Counted from the stretch's first letter, positions 1 through 7,060 are shown. The stretch: DNA of 27,261 bases from Parcubacteria group bacterium GW2011_GWB1_42_6 (GCA_000997475.1 LCEC01000005.1:1-27261), one strand, 5' to 3'. Program-made: numbers and translations. The notes: a model not told the origin generated them from the letters alone.

Positions 1-359
1 AGTTTTACAAAATTATCAACTGTTTTTGGCGCGTTTTTTGAAAATAGTTCCAACTTTATGGCGCCTTTGTCGGTTTCGATCACAGCAATTTTATTTTCCA
101 TTGATGTTTGGTTATTTTGCGGATTAAGCGAAGGAAAAAGAGATTCTTGGGGCGTTGCGCTTGTTTGAGGGCTTTGGCTTGGCGCCGTTTCGCCGGTTTT
201 TTCGCCTTTAAAAAGAGATGCTCCGTAAACAACCAGCGCGATAGCGATCACAATGGCTGCTCCCCACTTGAGTATTTTTCCGCTTCTGGCCGATTTTTGT
301 TCGGCTTGTTCGATTTGTTCTATTTTTTTTTGTTCTCGAAGTTTTTGTATTCGGCCCAT
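1..359 (-). CDS. Membrane-anchored cyclophilin-type peptidyl-prolyl isomerase, N-terminal part (cut by window edge)
   Basis: Translating the minus strand from the ATG at 357-359 gives 119 residues open to the window edge. The first ~28 residues are charged and helical (KLREQKKIEQIEQAEQK). Residues ~30-50 form one membrane segment, followed by a Pro/Ser/Thr/Gln-rich linker (~55-85). The start of a cyclophilin domain follows: AVIETDKGAIKLELF then KNAPKTVDNFV, which matches the first strand and helix of bacterial cyclophilins. The active-site Arg/Phe region lies outside the window, so activity cannot be judged. By family, it should catalyse prolyl cis-trans isomerisation, and the membrane segment places the domain outside the cytoplasm as a folding factor for exported proteins. 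No Shine-Dalgarno is visible. The family call is firm; the location is inferred. Confidence 0.88.
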   Translation of the reverse strand, partial: MGRIQKLREQKKIEQIEQAEQKSARSGKILKWGAAIVIAIALVVYGASLFKGEKTGETAPSQSPQTSATPQESLFPSLNPQNNQTSMENKIAVIETDKGAIKLELFSKNAPKTVDNFVK

Positions 360-505
360 AATCGCATATTGCCAACCGCGTATCGCGTATCGTAAATCGC
401 AAATTGTTGTTCGCGGATCGCTAATTTCAAAAATTTGAATTCCGATAAGCGACATGCGATTGGCAATCCGCTGTTTTCGATATGCGATGCGCCGCAAGCG
501 ATTGG
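360..505. repeat. Intergenic tract of short degenerate GCGAT/TCGCNTAT repeats
   Basis: This spacer between mutM and the cyclophilin gene has no convincing ORF. It is built from imperfect short repeats such as CGCGTATCGCGTATCG, ATGCGATTGGCAAT and ATATGCGATGCG. The tract runs up to the cyclophilin start codon. Similar but more AT-rich tracts precede the mutM, glutamate dehydrogenase and NRAMP starts. No clear -35/-10 pair was found in it. Confidence 0.4.
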
Positions 506-1321
506 TTATTTTTGGCAGCTTGGGCAAAAATGCGCCGAGCGTCCGCCGATTTTGATTCGCTTGACTTCTCCGCCGCATTTGACGCATTTTTCGCCTTCGC
601 GGCCGTAGACTTTTAATTTTTTTTCAAATTCGCCCTTTTGGCCCTTGGCGTCAACATAATTTTCAACCGAAGTTCCGCGCAGCTCAATGGCTTTGGCGAG
701 AATTTTCTTGATATTTTTAAAAATATTTTTGATTTCTTCGGTGGAAAGGTCTTGATTTCTCCTTAAGGGATGGATTTTGGAAGCAAAAAGAATTTCATCG
801 GCGTAAATATTGCCGATGCCGGCAATGCTTTTGGGATCCATTAAAAATTGTTTGATTTTAGCTTTTGGCCTTTTTTGGAGAATATTTTTAAAATCGGCAA
901 GAGCGAATTTTTCCGAAAGCGGTTCCGGGCCGATTTTTTCTTTCTCAAAAAAATCGTTTAGATCCTCGGTTTTTATCGGTTTAATATATCCGAACTTGCG
1001 CAAATCGTTGAAAATAAGCCGAGTTCCGTCGGAAAAATTGAAGATTACGGCCGTGTGCTTGTTTTTTTCTCCATTAAAAATCAGCTGTCCCGTGAGTTTT
1101 AAATGGATAAGCAAAGACCAGCCGTTATTAAGTTCGAATATCGCCAGCTTCGCCCGGCGGCCGATCTTTTTAATTTTAGCATCGAAAATGATTTTTTCAA
1201 ATTCTTTTTTGGAATTTTTTACGATTTTGGGAACAAAAATTTCCGCCTCATTTATTTTTTTGCCTGAAACGGATTTATCGAGCTGTTTCGTTATTGTTTC
1301 AACTTCGGGGAGTTCGGGCAC
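506..1321 (-). CDS. mutM: Formamidopyrimidine-DNA glycosylase (Fpg/MutM)
   Basis: This 271-aa base-excision repair glycosylase/AP lyase removes oxidised purines such as 8-oxoG from DNA in the cytoplasm. The protein begins MPELPEVET, giving the catalytic N-terminal Pro2 and Glu3 after Met removal. The conserved Lys of the HLKLTGQL loop is present. A helix-two-turn-helix segment includes KSIAGIGNIYADEILF. The C-terminal zinc finger has Cys246, Cys249, Cys266 and Cys269 with the conserved Arg261 in GGRSAHFC. Length and domain order are those of the family, so it looks intact. The start is GTG (codon at 1319-1321), fixed by the invariant PELPE. The upstream sequence has a CATAAT-like -10 just before the GTG and no Shine-Dalgarno, so the mRNA may be nearly leaderless. 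Confidence 0.97.
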   Translation of the reverse strand: MPELPEVETITKQLDKSVSGKKINEAEIFVPKIVKNSKKEFEKIIFDAKIKKIGRRAKLAIFELNNGWSLLIHLKLTGQLIFNGEKNKHTAVIFNFSDGTRLIFNDLRKFGYIKPIKTEDLNDFFEKEKIGPEPLSEKFALADFKNILQKRPKAKIKQFLMDPKSIAGIGNIYADEILFASKIHPLRRNQDLSTEEIKNIFKNIKKILAKAIELRGTSVENYVDAKGQKGEFEKKLKVYGREGEKCVKCGGEVKRIKIGGRSAHFCPSCQK

Positions 1322-1391
1322 AATTATTATGCGAAACTACGGACTTTATGCCGACTTTGCGAACATGCGAAATGAATTCATTCCGCATTTC

Positions 1392-1422
1392 CGTCCTCCT
1401 TTGCATAAAGCTACGGAGGACG
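1392..1422. repeat. Short palindromic repeat (CTCC-TTTGC-TAAAGCTAC-GGAG type)
   Basis: CGTCCTCC (1392-1399) pairs with GGAGGACG (1415-1422), and an inner CTTT/AAAG stem lies in the loop. It sits between the mutM and gdhA genes. Half or decayed copies are seen at 2798-2820, 5578-5612 and 22923-22936, so this is a dispersed hairpin repeat of the REP kind rather than a gene-specific site. Confidence 0.6.
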
Positions 1423-1461
1423 CGGTAGGTTGGCATAAGTTTTGCATATTCCGCATCATAA

Positions 1462-2679
1462 TTATTTAATTCTGATTGCTTTCGCTATTCTCCCAACCGC
1501 CGAGACATAGGCGGCGGTTCTTATATCTGTTTTATGTTTTCGCGAAATTTGCCAAACTTCTTTGGCGGCTTTATCCATTGTTTTTTTTAATTCTTCAAAA
1601 ACTCTTTGCTCGCTCCATTTTTTCTTGGTTACATTCTGCAACCATTCAAAATAACTCACGGTAACTCCGCCGGCATTGGCTAAAATATCCGGAACGACCA
1701 AAACATCTCTTTTTATTAAAATTTCTTCGGCTCCTTCTTTAAGCGGTCCGTTGGCAAGTTCCAAAACCATCTTGGCTTTTATTTCTTTGGCGTCGTCGGG
1801 AGTAATCAATCCTCCAAGGGCTGCCGGAATCAAAATGTCGGCCGGAGCCAGCACCAATTCTTTTTGCGAAATTTCTTTGGTTGCCGGAAAGTTCACAACC
1901 GATCCGGTTTTTTGTTTGAATTTGAGAAGCGCTTTGATATTAAGGCCTGCTTCCGGATCATCGGCAATAATAGCCGATTTGGAATCCGCCACGGCAATAA
2001 TAATGAATCCTCTCTCGGCCAAAAGTTTGGCGGCGTTCGATCCGGCGTTGCCGAACCCCTGAATGGCAACCGAAAGTTTTTTATCTCGCCATTTCAGATT
2101 TTTAATGATTTGTTCCAATACATAAACTCCGCCAAGGGCTGTTGCGATATCGCGTCCGAGCGATCCGCCGATAGCCAAAGGTTTTCCCGTCACCACGGCC
2201 GGAGTTTTTTTGCCGACGATTTTGCTGTATTCGTCAAAAATCCATGCCATTTCGCGCGGACCGGTGTAAACATCGGGCGCCGGCACATCTTTAAACGGCC
2301 CGATCACATCGGCGATTGCTCTTGTGTAGGCGCGGGTGAGACGCTGCAATTCTTTGGCGGATAATTCTTTGGGATTGACAACCACTCCCCCTTTTCCGCC
2401 CCCATATGGAATATTAACCACGGCGCATTTCATTGACATCCAAAAAGCCAAATCCGAAACTTCTTCTAAATCGCAAGATTGATGATAGCGGATTCCGCCC
2501 TTATACGGACCTCGCGCGTTATTATGCTGCACTCGGTAGCCCGAGAATATTTTAACTTCTCCCGAATCCATTTTGACGGGAAAATTTACTTGCGCGACTC
2601 TTTGGGGAACGGAAAGGATTTGAAGGTGTTCTTTTTTCAGTTTTAAAATCTCGGCCGCTTTTTGGAGTGGATTGGACAT
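1462..2679 (-). CDS. gdhA: Glu/Leu/Phe/Val dehydrogenase (glutamate dehydrogenase)
   Basis: The 405-aa product is typical in length for hexameric bacterial and archaeal glutamate dehydrogenases. Visible motifs are GPYKGGIRYH for substrate binding, NIPYGGGKGG with the catalytic Lys, and PAPDVYTGPREM with the catalytic Asp. The Rossmann motif GFGNAGSNAA follows. The acidic residue at the end of the next strand (AVADSKS) favours NAD over NADP, which is an inference. The family interconverts glutamate and 2-oxoglutarate plus ammonia; close relatives use branched-chain amino acids, so substrate is not certain. In a reduced genome it could serve ammonium assimilation or catabolism. The ATG at 2677-2679 has a TATAAT exactly 7 nt upstream and no Shine-Dalgarno. 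Confidence 0.95.
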   Translation of the reverse strand: MSNPLQKAAEILKLKKEHLQILSVPQRVAQVNFPVKMDSGEVKIFSGYRVQHNNARGPYKGGIRYHQSCDLEEVSDLAFWMSMKCAVVNIPYGGGKGGVVVNPKELSAKELQRLTRAYTRAIADVIGPFKDVPAPDVYTGPREMAWIFDEYSKIVGKKTPAVVTGKPLAIGGSLGRDIATALGGVYVLEQIIKNLKWRDKKLSVAIQGFGNAGSNAAKLLAERGFIIIAVADSKSAIIADDPEAGLNIKALLKFKQKTGSVVNFPATKEISQKELVLAPADILIPAALGGLITPDDAKEIKAKMVLELANGPLKEGAEEILIKRDVLVVPDILANAGGVTVSYFEWLQNVTKKKWSEQRVFEELKKTMDKAAKEVWQISRKHKTDIRTAAYVSAVGRIAKAIRIK

Positions 2680-2686
2680 GATGATA

Positions 2687-2692
2687 ATTATA
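2687..2692 (-). promoter_or_regulatory. -10 box of gdhA, implying a leaderless mRNA
   Basis: The minus strand reads TATAAT followed by 7 nt and then the gdhA ATG. Transcription would therefore begin at or next to the start codon. The -35 is weak (TTAGCA at an unfavourable 19-nt spacing). Confidence 0.5.
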
Positions 2693-2730
2693 CGAACAAA
2701 TGCGAACTTTATGCTAACCTACGAACGGGA

Positions 2731-2775
2731 ATCCAGACATTCAATGTCTGGGATCTCGACATTGAATGTCTGGAT
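2731..2775. repeat. 18-bp inverted repeat made of two nested palindromes
   Basis: The arm ATCCAGACATTCAATGTC (2731-2748) is exactly inverted at 2758-2775 with a 9-nt spacer. Each half is also nearly self-complementary (CCAGACATT-C-AATGTCTGG). It lies between the TrmH stop (2779) and the gdhA upstream region. No T-run follows on either strand, so it is not a standard terminator. It may limit read-through or be a repeat element. Confidence 0.6.
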
Positions 2776-2778
2776 TAA

Positions 2779-3264
2779 TTAATTCATTTCCGCGGTTCGC
2801 CCTCCTTCGCTTAAAGCTGCATTGAGCGACTCTTTTTGGCCAAACATCGGGATTTGGATGATTGCGTCCGATTTTTCAAGAATTTGGGCGTTGATTCCTT
2901 CCACTTCGTTTCCGGCAATCAAAGCCAAAGGGAATTGCGGCTCAAATTCAAGAATATTTTTGGCATTTGGAACATTGTTTTCCAAGCAAACGATTTTAAT
3001 ATTTTGACTCTTCAAATTATCAATAAGTTCGCCAATATTTTCCCAATGTTCCCAGGGGATGAAATTTTGGGCGCCCAGCGCCGTTTTTTCCACTTTGGGA
3101 TGCAGAATTTTTTCCTGGCCGGAATAAGTGATTCCCGAAACTCCCGCCAAATAAATTTTGGCAATTCCCAAAACATCGGCGGTCCTGAAAATCGCGCCGA
3201 TGTTTTCCACGCTTCTGATATTATCAAGAATGATCGAGAAATTCAAATCGCGGTTAAGGATCAT
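2779..3264 (-). CDS. TrmH/SpoU-family RNA 2'-O-methyltransferase
   Basis: This 161-aa single-domain SPOUT methyltransferase uses SAM to methylate ribose 2'-OH in tRNA or rRNA. The family motifs are clear: motif 1 NIRSVENIGAIFRTAD with the catalytic Arg, motif 2 LIAGNEVEGI, and motif 3 IPMFGQKESLNAAL. These form the trefoil knot. Motif 3 is abnormal after SLNAAL: instead of the usual hydrophobic helix, the protein ends SEGGRTAEMN. That tail is encoded by a half-copy of the dispersed hairpin repeat (2798-2820) and adjacent repeat-like sequence. The start ATG is only ~10 nt from a predicted extended -10, so the mRNA is probably leaderless. The exact RNA target cannot be told. Confidence 0.9.
   Translation of the reverse strand: MILNRDLNFSIILDNIRSVENIGAIFRTADVLGIAKIYLAGVSGITYSGQEKILHPKVEKTALGAQNFIPWEHWENIGELIDNLKSQNIKIVCLENNVPNAKNILEFEPQFPLALIAGNEVEGINAQILEKSDAIIQIPMFGQKESLNAALSEGGRTAEMN
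2798..2820. repeat. Half-copy of the dispersed hairpin repeat inside the TrmH 3' end
   Basis: CGCCCTCCTTCGCTTAAAGC resembles the left half and loop of the palindrome at 1392-1422 (CGTCCTCC-TTTGC-TAAAGC). Here the right arm is replaced by TrmH coding sequence, and the repeat supplies the last codons of the methyltransferase. Confidence 0.5.
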
Positions 3265-3273
3265 GGTTTGTTT

Positions 3274-3303
3274 ATTCTAACATGGGCTTTATCAAAATGT
3301 TAA
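3274..3303 (-). promoter_or_regulatory. Predicted promoter of the TrmH-family gene
   Basis: The minus strand shows TTAACA, an 18-nt spacer, and TAGAAT with an extended TGT upstream of the -10. The predicted start point falls within about 4 nt of the ATG at 3264. Confidence 0.5.
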
Positions 3304-3304
3304 G

Positions 3305-3485
3305 CCGTGAACCCGGCTTCCTCTCCCTCTTTTCAAGGGGAAGCGTCCGCAGGCCTTTCAGGCTCTGAGAGCCCCCCATTCGGGTCTGAGAACCGAATGA
3401 CAGGCTCGAACGAGGCGATGGGGTAATTCAAATCCTAAAATTACCTCCCCCTAAGCCCCTCCTTTAAAAGGAGGGGAGGGTGCGG
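3305..3485. repeat. Composite intergenic repeat with CCCCTCC/GGAGGGG palindromes
   Basis: The 298-nt gap between TrmH and the next gene holds no credible ORF. It contains a CCTCTCCCTCTTTTCAAGGGG-like left part, a GGTAATT/AATTACC stem around 3423-3448, and a strong CCCCTCC-TTTAAAA-GGAGGGG palindrome around 3455-3475. The layout resembles miniature inverted-repeat elements of the CCCTCTCC type. No transposase or target duplication was identified. Confidence 0.45.
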
Positions 3486-3498
3486 AATTCTCGCGCAA

Positions 3499-3532
3499 TA
3501 AAAAACCGGGCTCCAGTTATTTGGAGTCCGGG
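3499..3532 (-). terminator. Rho-independent terminator of the 3563-4668 unit
   Basis: On the minus strand a CCGGACTCCA/TGGAGCCCGG stem (one G-U type pair, 6-nt loop) is followed by TTTTTTATT. It lies 30 nt past the stop codon at 3563. Confidence 0.85.
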
Positions 3533-3562
3533 TAAGATGGCTGGGTTACCCCGCCGGACTGA

Positions 3563-4507
3563 TTAAAAATCTCGCCATGTAGGTTGCGAAGCAATCTTTT
3601 TTATTGCTTCGCTTCCCTTATTAATAAGAGAAAAAACCGGTAATACCGAGAAAAACGCGATTATGGTGCATATTAAAACGAATACTGCGTATTGCCGGAT
3701 GGCTGCTTCGGTGAGTATATGTGTATATGCTGGCAAATACGCGATGCCAAGAATAGTCCCCCTCTTGATAAGAGTGGAGACGCTTCTTGCCGGTTCCGTG
3801 AAAGCGTAAAAAAGAGCAAAGAAGGCTGTTCCGGATAAAAAGCCAAGCAATAATGGAACTATCAAATTTTTAATTGAAATAATCGGTTGCCCGATAGTAT
3901 CAAGAAAAAAAGGCATGCCATAGCAAAAGATTACCGTTAAAAAAAGAAATATTATTGGCTTTCCGTACTTTCTTCCGGAGTAGAAGTAAAGATTAGCTTC
4001 CGCGAGCGTCAATATCAATGAAATGAATATAATTATCGCGCCGAGAGCAAGCAATATACTTAATTCAAGCGCGGTATATTTTTTGTTGGGCGCGGCGAGA
4101 ACCTCTTCGGCAAATCTTTTATCCTTAAAGGAGTAAAAGAGATTTGCCGAGAAGCTTTCTTCTTTTTTGGTAAAAGGAAAAAAAGATGAAATTCTCCTAT
4201 CGCCTTCCACGAATACCGGAATCTTGCATCCGGTTCTGACCATTTCCATGGCGTCCGCCAAGTCAATATGCCGAGTGGGTTTTCCGTAGAATTGTAAAGA
4301 GATATTTCGAGCCTTAAATCCTCCGGGCATATCGGTGTGGCCCAAGGTTTTTTCGGCCGCAAGCTCACCGTTATCCCAAAACCACTCGATTTTCTTTCCG
4401 TCGGGATCCGTTGTGACAATCCTTTCCGTCGCAAGAACAAGATCTGCTCCGCTTGCCAGCGCGAACGCGCAAAGCAGGCAAATCGCAACCGCCAGAAACT
4501 TCTTCAT
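3563..4507 (-). CDS. Unknown membrane protein with signal peptide and four or so membrane segments
   Basis: The family of this 314-aa protein is not recognised. Residues 1-~24 look like a signal peptide (MKKFLAVAICLLCAFALASG). A ~115-residue extracytoplasmic part follows (IVTTDPDGKKIEWFWDNGE and RTGCKIPVFVEGDRRI). Hydrophobic segments then lie near residues 145-170, 180-205, 212-238 and 272-297, and the end is short and cytoplasmic. The large outside domain next to a membrane bundle could be sensory or transport-related, but no motif supports either. The start overlaps the TGA of the upstream small gene as ATGA, which suggests translational coupling. GGAGGA lies just upstream of the ATG. A strong promoter lies before the pair and a terminator after it. 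Confidence 0.8.
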   Translation of the reverse strand: MKKFLAVAICLLCAFALASGADLVLATERIVTTDPDGKKIEWFWDNGELAAEKTLGHTDMPGGFKARNISLQFYGKPTRHIDLADAMEMVRTGCKIPVFVEGDRRISSFFPFTKKEESFSANLFYSFKDKRFAEEVLAAPNKKYTALELSILLALGAIIIFISLILTLAEANLYFYSGRKYGKPIIFLFLTVIFCYGMPFFLDTIGQPIISIKNLIVPLLLGFLSGTAFFALFYAFTEPARSVSTLIKRGTILGIAYLPAYTHILTEAAIRQYAVFVLICTIIAFFSVLPVFSLINKGSEAIKKIASQPTWRDF

Positions 4508-4668
4508 AACATTCCTCCTGAAATAGGTGTAATTTGCATATATGCTCGATCTTGCTCGTATTTTGTCCTTTCGGGCTTAATTATCAGGGCGCCCGCAAGA
4601 AAAATCATAGTTGCCAAAATAGCAACTATAAAAAAGATTGCCAAAAAACGTTTTGTCTCCTTTTTCAC
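4504..4668 (-). CDS. Small single-pass membrane peptide (54 aa, GTG start), coupled to the downstream gene
   Basis: The minus strand from GTG (4666-4668) encodes a 54-residue peptide. It has a basic N-terminus (KKETKRF), one hydrophobic helix (LAIFFIVAILATMIFLAGALII, residues ~9-30) and a polar tail ending TPISGGML. AAGGGGG lies 6-7 nt upstream of the GTG as a ribosome site. The stop TGA overlaps the ATG of the 314-aa membrane protein gene by 4 nt. A consensus promoter at 4717-4745 drives it. The coupling and shared membrane location suggest that the peptide is a partner or regulator of the larger protein. Function is unknown. Confidence 0.7.
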   Translation of the reverse strand: MKKETKRFLAIFFIVAILATMIFLAGALIIKPERTKYEQDRAYMQITPISGGML

Positions 4669-4716
4669 GATTTCCCCCTTGGATTTTTATTTTTTAGGAA
4701 CTGATGAGTTTATGCT

Positions 4717-4745
4717 ATATTATAATCTTTATCTCATCTTGTCAA
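4717..4745 (-). promoter_or_regulatory. Promoter of the small-peptide/membrane-protein operon
   Basis: The minus strand reads TTGACA (4740-4745), a 17-nt spacer and TAATAT (4717-4722). An overlapping TATAAT (4719-4724) gives a 15-nt spacer. It sits about 50 nt upstream of the GTG start and immediately after the ZIP transporter stop. Confidence 0.75.
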
Positions 4746-4749
4746 CATT

Positions 4750-5475
4750 TTAGATGAAAAAGGAAATGGCGAGAAAAATAAAGAATCCGGCCGAGGTGGC
4801 CAAGATCAAGCCCCAAGAAGAATTTTTGCGATGGGCTTCGGGCAATAAATCCGAAGCTCCCAAATACAAAAAGAAGCCGGCAAAAAAGGAAAGTATGAAA
4901 GCGAGGCAAAATTCCGGAATCGGCGCGAATTTTGAAAAAAATATTCCGGCGAAAGTCATTATTGAATTGGCGGCGAGCCACGAGAAAATTCTTTTTTTGT
5001 CGCGCCGGTTTTTTAGCAGCAGGACCGTTGTGTTGAGCCCGTCGGAAATTTTGTGGAAGATGACGGCCGATCCTATGGCAATTCCAAAAGCTTGACTGAC
5101 TTGGAATCCCGCGCCGATAACCAAACCATCCAGAAAACTATGAATCGCGATTCCCATGGTTCCCCAGTCCCCTGTTGATTGATGCTCTTCAACGGGGCAA
5201 TCTTTTTCGCGGCAAGCGTGAATGATGAAAAACTTTTCAAAAAGATGAAAAAATAAAAATCCCGCGGCCGCCAATATCATCAAGTTGCCGAAAGAGAAGC
5301 CAAAATCGCGCCCCAATTGTTCAATCTCGGGCAAAAGCTCAAAAAAGACAAGCGACATCAAAAGCCCGGCCGAAAAAGCCATCAATAAATCAAGTTTGGA
5401 TTTGAATTTGAGCGCGAAAAAACCGCCCAAAAAGGTGGCGAAAATAACGAGAATGGCAAAAAGATAGAGAAGCAC
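4750..5475 (-). CDS. ZIP-family divalent metal transporter
   Basis: This 241-aa integral membrane protein has about eight hydrophobic helices. The binuclear metal site of ZIP proteins is recognisable: HSFLDGLVIG (His112, Asp116) in TM4 and HKISDG (His141, Asp145) in TM5. The TM3-TM4 loop carries HACREKDCPVEEH (~86-98), a Cys/His/Glu cluster that could bind zinc. Family members import Zn, Fe or Mn down the gradient. The gene follows an NRAMP-like transporter on the same strand, 147 nt away. The start is GTG at 5473-5475, directly next to a 12-bp AT-rich inverted repeat. Substrate cannot be told from sequence. Confidence 0.92.
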   Translation of the reverse strand: MLLYLFAILVIFATFLGGFFALKFKSKLDLLMAFSAGLLMSLVFFELLPEIEQLGRDFGFSFGNLMILAAAGFLFFHLFEKFFIIHACREKDCPVEEHQSTGDWGTMGIAIHSFLDGLVIGAGFQVSQAFGIAIGSAVIFHKISDGLNTTVLLLKNRRDKKRIFSWLAANSIMTFAGIFFSKFAPIPEFCLAFILSFFAGFFLYLGASDLLPEAHRKNSSWGLILATSAGFFIFLAISFFI

Positions 5476-5476
5476 G

Positions 5477-5503
5477 AATTCAAAAATTTTTAATTTTTGA
5501 ATT
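5477..5503. promoter_or_regulatory. Perfect 12-bp AT-rich inverted repeat abutting the ZIP start codon
   Basis: AATTCAAAAATT (5477-5488), a 3-nt loop, then AATTTTTGAATT (5492-5503). It lies 1 nt upstream of the ZIP GTG. It could be an operator (for example for a metal-dependent repressor) or an mRNA hairpin affecting initiation. The surrounding spacer is extremely AT-rich, so chance is possible. Confidence 0.4.
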
Positions 5504-5577
5504 TTTAATTTTATAAATAATTCCTTAATGCTTTAATTTTTAAACATTGAGAAATTAAAAATTATTTAAAAATTACC

Positions 5578-5612
5578 TGTCCTCCGAAGCTCCAAGGGAG
5601 CGCAGGGGGACA
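5578..5612. repeat. Degenerate hairpin repeat between NRAMP and ZIP genes
   Basis: TGTCCTCCG...GCAGGGGGACA forms an imperfect stem with an inner AGCTCC/GGAGC pairing. It resembles the dispersed palindrome at 1392-1422 and stands out as GC-rich within an otherwise very AT-rich spacer. It follows the NRAMP stop codon by about 10 nt. Confidence 0.45.
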
Positions 5613-5622
5613 AAATTAAAAA

Positions 5623-6852
5623 TTAGAAAATTATTTGTCCGATAAATAATAAATCTCCCGCGACCAGAAACAAAATAGTAAGCCAGCCCAAAACGACGCT
5701 CAAATAATGGCATCGGTATCGGCCCATTATTTTTTTACTGGAGGCGATGCGGGTGATGAAATAAATCGAAATCGGCGCCAATAATCCCACCAAAATTTGA
5801 GAATAAAATATCAGTTTTACCGGCATTACATCGAGAGCCAAAGCCAAAAGGCAGATGATAAAACCAAGGGTTATCACGGAATAAAATCCTTTCGCCCTGC
5901 TTGGTTTTTTATTCAAGCCGTCCGGCCAATTGAAATATTCAGCCACGGCGTAGGCGGAAGTGGAAATTAAAATTGGAATGGAAAGAATTCCCGAACCGAT
6001 AAGCCCGACCGCGAAAAGAACCGAGGCCCAGCCGCCGGCCAAAGGGGCCAGGGCGTTGGAGATTTGTTCCATCGTTAGATTGTTGATTTCTCCGGAAGCG
6101 ATTGTTGAGGCGGAAGTCAAAATTATGAAAAAAGTTATTATGCCGCTGTAAATAAATCCAAAAATAACCGAACGGTTTGATTGGTTCAGATTTTTAACGT
6201 TATGATGTTCTTCTATTTCTTCCCGGGTTTGCCAAAAAAACGTATAGGGCGTAAAAACGGCTCCCAATAAAGCTATCGCCGCCGAAATATAAGCCAGATT
6301 GAATTTTATGTCCGGAAAAACAACAGATCCGAAAACTTCTCCCCAATTCGGATTTGATAAAAATCCGGAAATGACATAGCAAGCCAGAATCGCCGAAAAC
6401 CAGAAAAAATATTTTGAAATTTGTTTGTATTTTTCAAACACCATCAAAAACCAAATGATGATTATTACGGGGATGATGAAATAGATATAATTGCTGCCGG
6501 TCAGAAGCTCAAATCCTGCCGCCATCCCCACGATATTGGCAAAAAGCAAAAGAAGGTTGGCTAAAACCAAAGCCGCCAAAAAAAAGAAAGCGGTTTTTTT
6601 GCCGAAATTTTCTTTGATGAGAGTCATCAGCCCTTTTTTAGTGACGTCTCCAATCATCGCCGAAAGGCGGTGGACAACAATCAGCAAAGGAGTGCTTATA
6701 AAAATCAACCAAAGAGCCGAAAGGCCGGTTGTCGCGCCGATGATGGAAAAAGTGGAAATGGAAGACGGATCTTCATCCGCTCCGGCTGTGACGATTCCCG
6801 GCAGATATGATTTTCTGAATTTTTGGACCGGTTTGAGAAAATGGCGAAACAT
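5623..6852 (-). CDS. NRAMP-superfamily divalent metal transporter, variant motif type
   Basis: This 409-aa protein has about eleven hydrophobic helices and the overall NRAMP pattern (PGIVTAGADEDPSS in TM1, VFTPYTFFWQTREEIEEH near residue 200 in TM6). Classical NRAMP proteins carry DPGN in TM1 and a metal-binding Met in an MPH motif in TM6. Here these are DPSS and TPY, as in the large divergent branch of COG1914 proteins with DDDPSG/SPY motifs. Transport of Mn or Fe is therefore less certain; loss of the soft Met ligand can go with Mg or other hard-ion transport (inference). It probably works with, or in parallel to, the ZIP transporter downstream. The ATG follows AATTATATTT with no Shine-Dalgarno. 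Confidence 0.9.
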   Translation of the reverse strand: MFRHFLKPVQKFRKSYLPGIVTAGADEDPSSISTFSIIGATTGLSALWLIFISTPLLIVVHRLSAMIGDVTKKGLMTLIKENFGKKTAFFFLAALVLANLLLLFANIVGMAAGFELLTGSNYIYFIIPVIIIIWFLMVFEKYKQISKYFFWFSAILACYVISGFLSNPNWGEVFGSVVFPDIKFNLAYISAAIALLGAVFTPYTFFWQTREEIEEHHNVKNLNQSNRSVIFGFIYSGIITFFIILTSASTIASGEINNLTMEQISNALAPLAGGWASVLFAVGLIGSGILSIPILISTSAYAVAEYFNWPDGLNKKPSRAKGFYSVITLGFIICLLALALDVMPVKLIFYSQILVGLLAPISIYFITRIASSKKIMGRYRCHYLSVVLGWLTILFLVAGDLLFIGQIIF

Positions 6853-6985
6853 AAATATAATTCCAATCTACAAATTTTATTCAAATACTACGAATTTATT
6901 TGCATGCTATTTGTGGCATTTGCGCGCCATTTGTAAATTGGCATTACGTTTATTATACCTCCAAATTGAATTCCAGAGCCAGATA

Positions 6986-7014
6986 TTGACATAGATATAT
7001 TTATATGATATACT
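6986..7014 (+). promoter_or_regulatory. Consensus promoter of the plus-strand operon
   Basis: TTGACA (6986-6991), a 17-nt AT-rich spacer, TATACT (7009-7014). The predicted start point near 7021 leaves a ~50-nt leader with a strong Shine-Dalgarno. This is the only clear plus-strand promoter in the window. Confidence 0.85.
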
Positions 7015-7060
7015 TATATATTGGTTCTTAAGATTAAAAATAGTTTGATTTCACGCATAA

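Noticed and set aside
108..438. Plus-strand frames of 95 and 61 aa near the left edge
   Set aside because: They are antisense to the cyclophilin gene, whose translation shows a real domain.
810..1469. 219-aa plus-strand frame
   Set aside because: It lies mostly antisense to the clear mutM gene and has no Shine-Dalgarno or recognisable protein features. Shadow frame.
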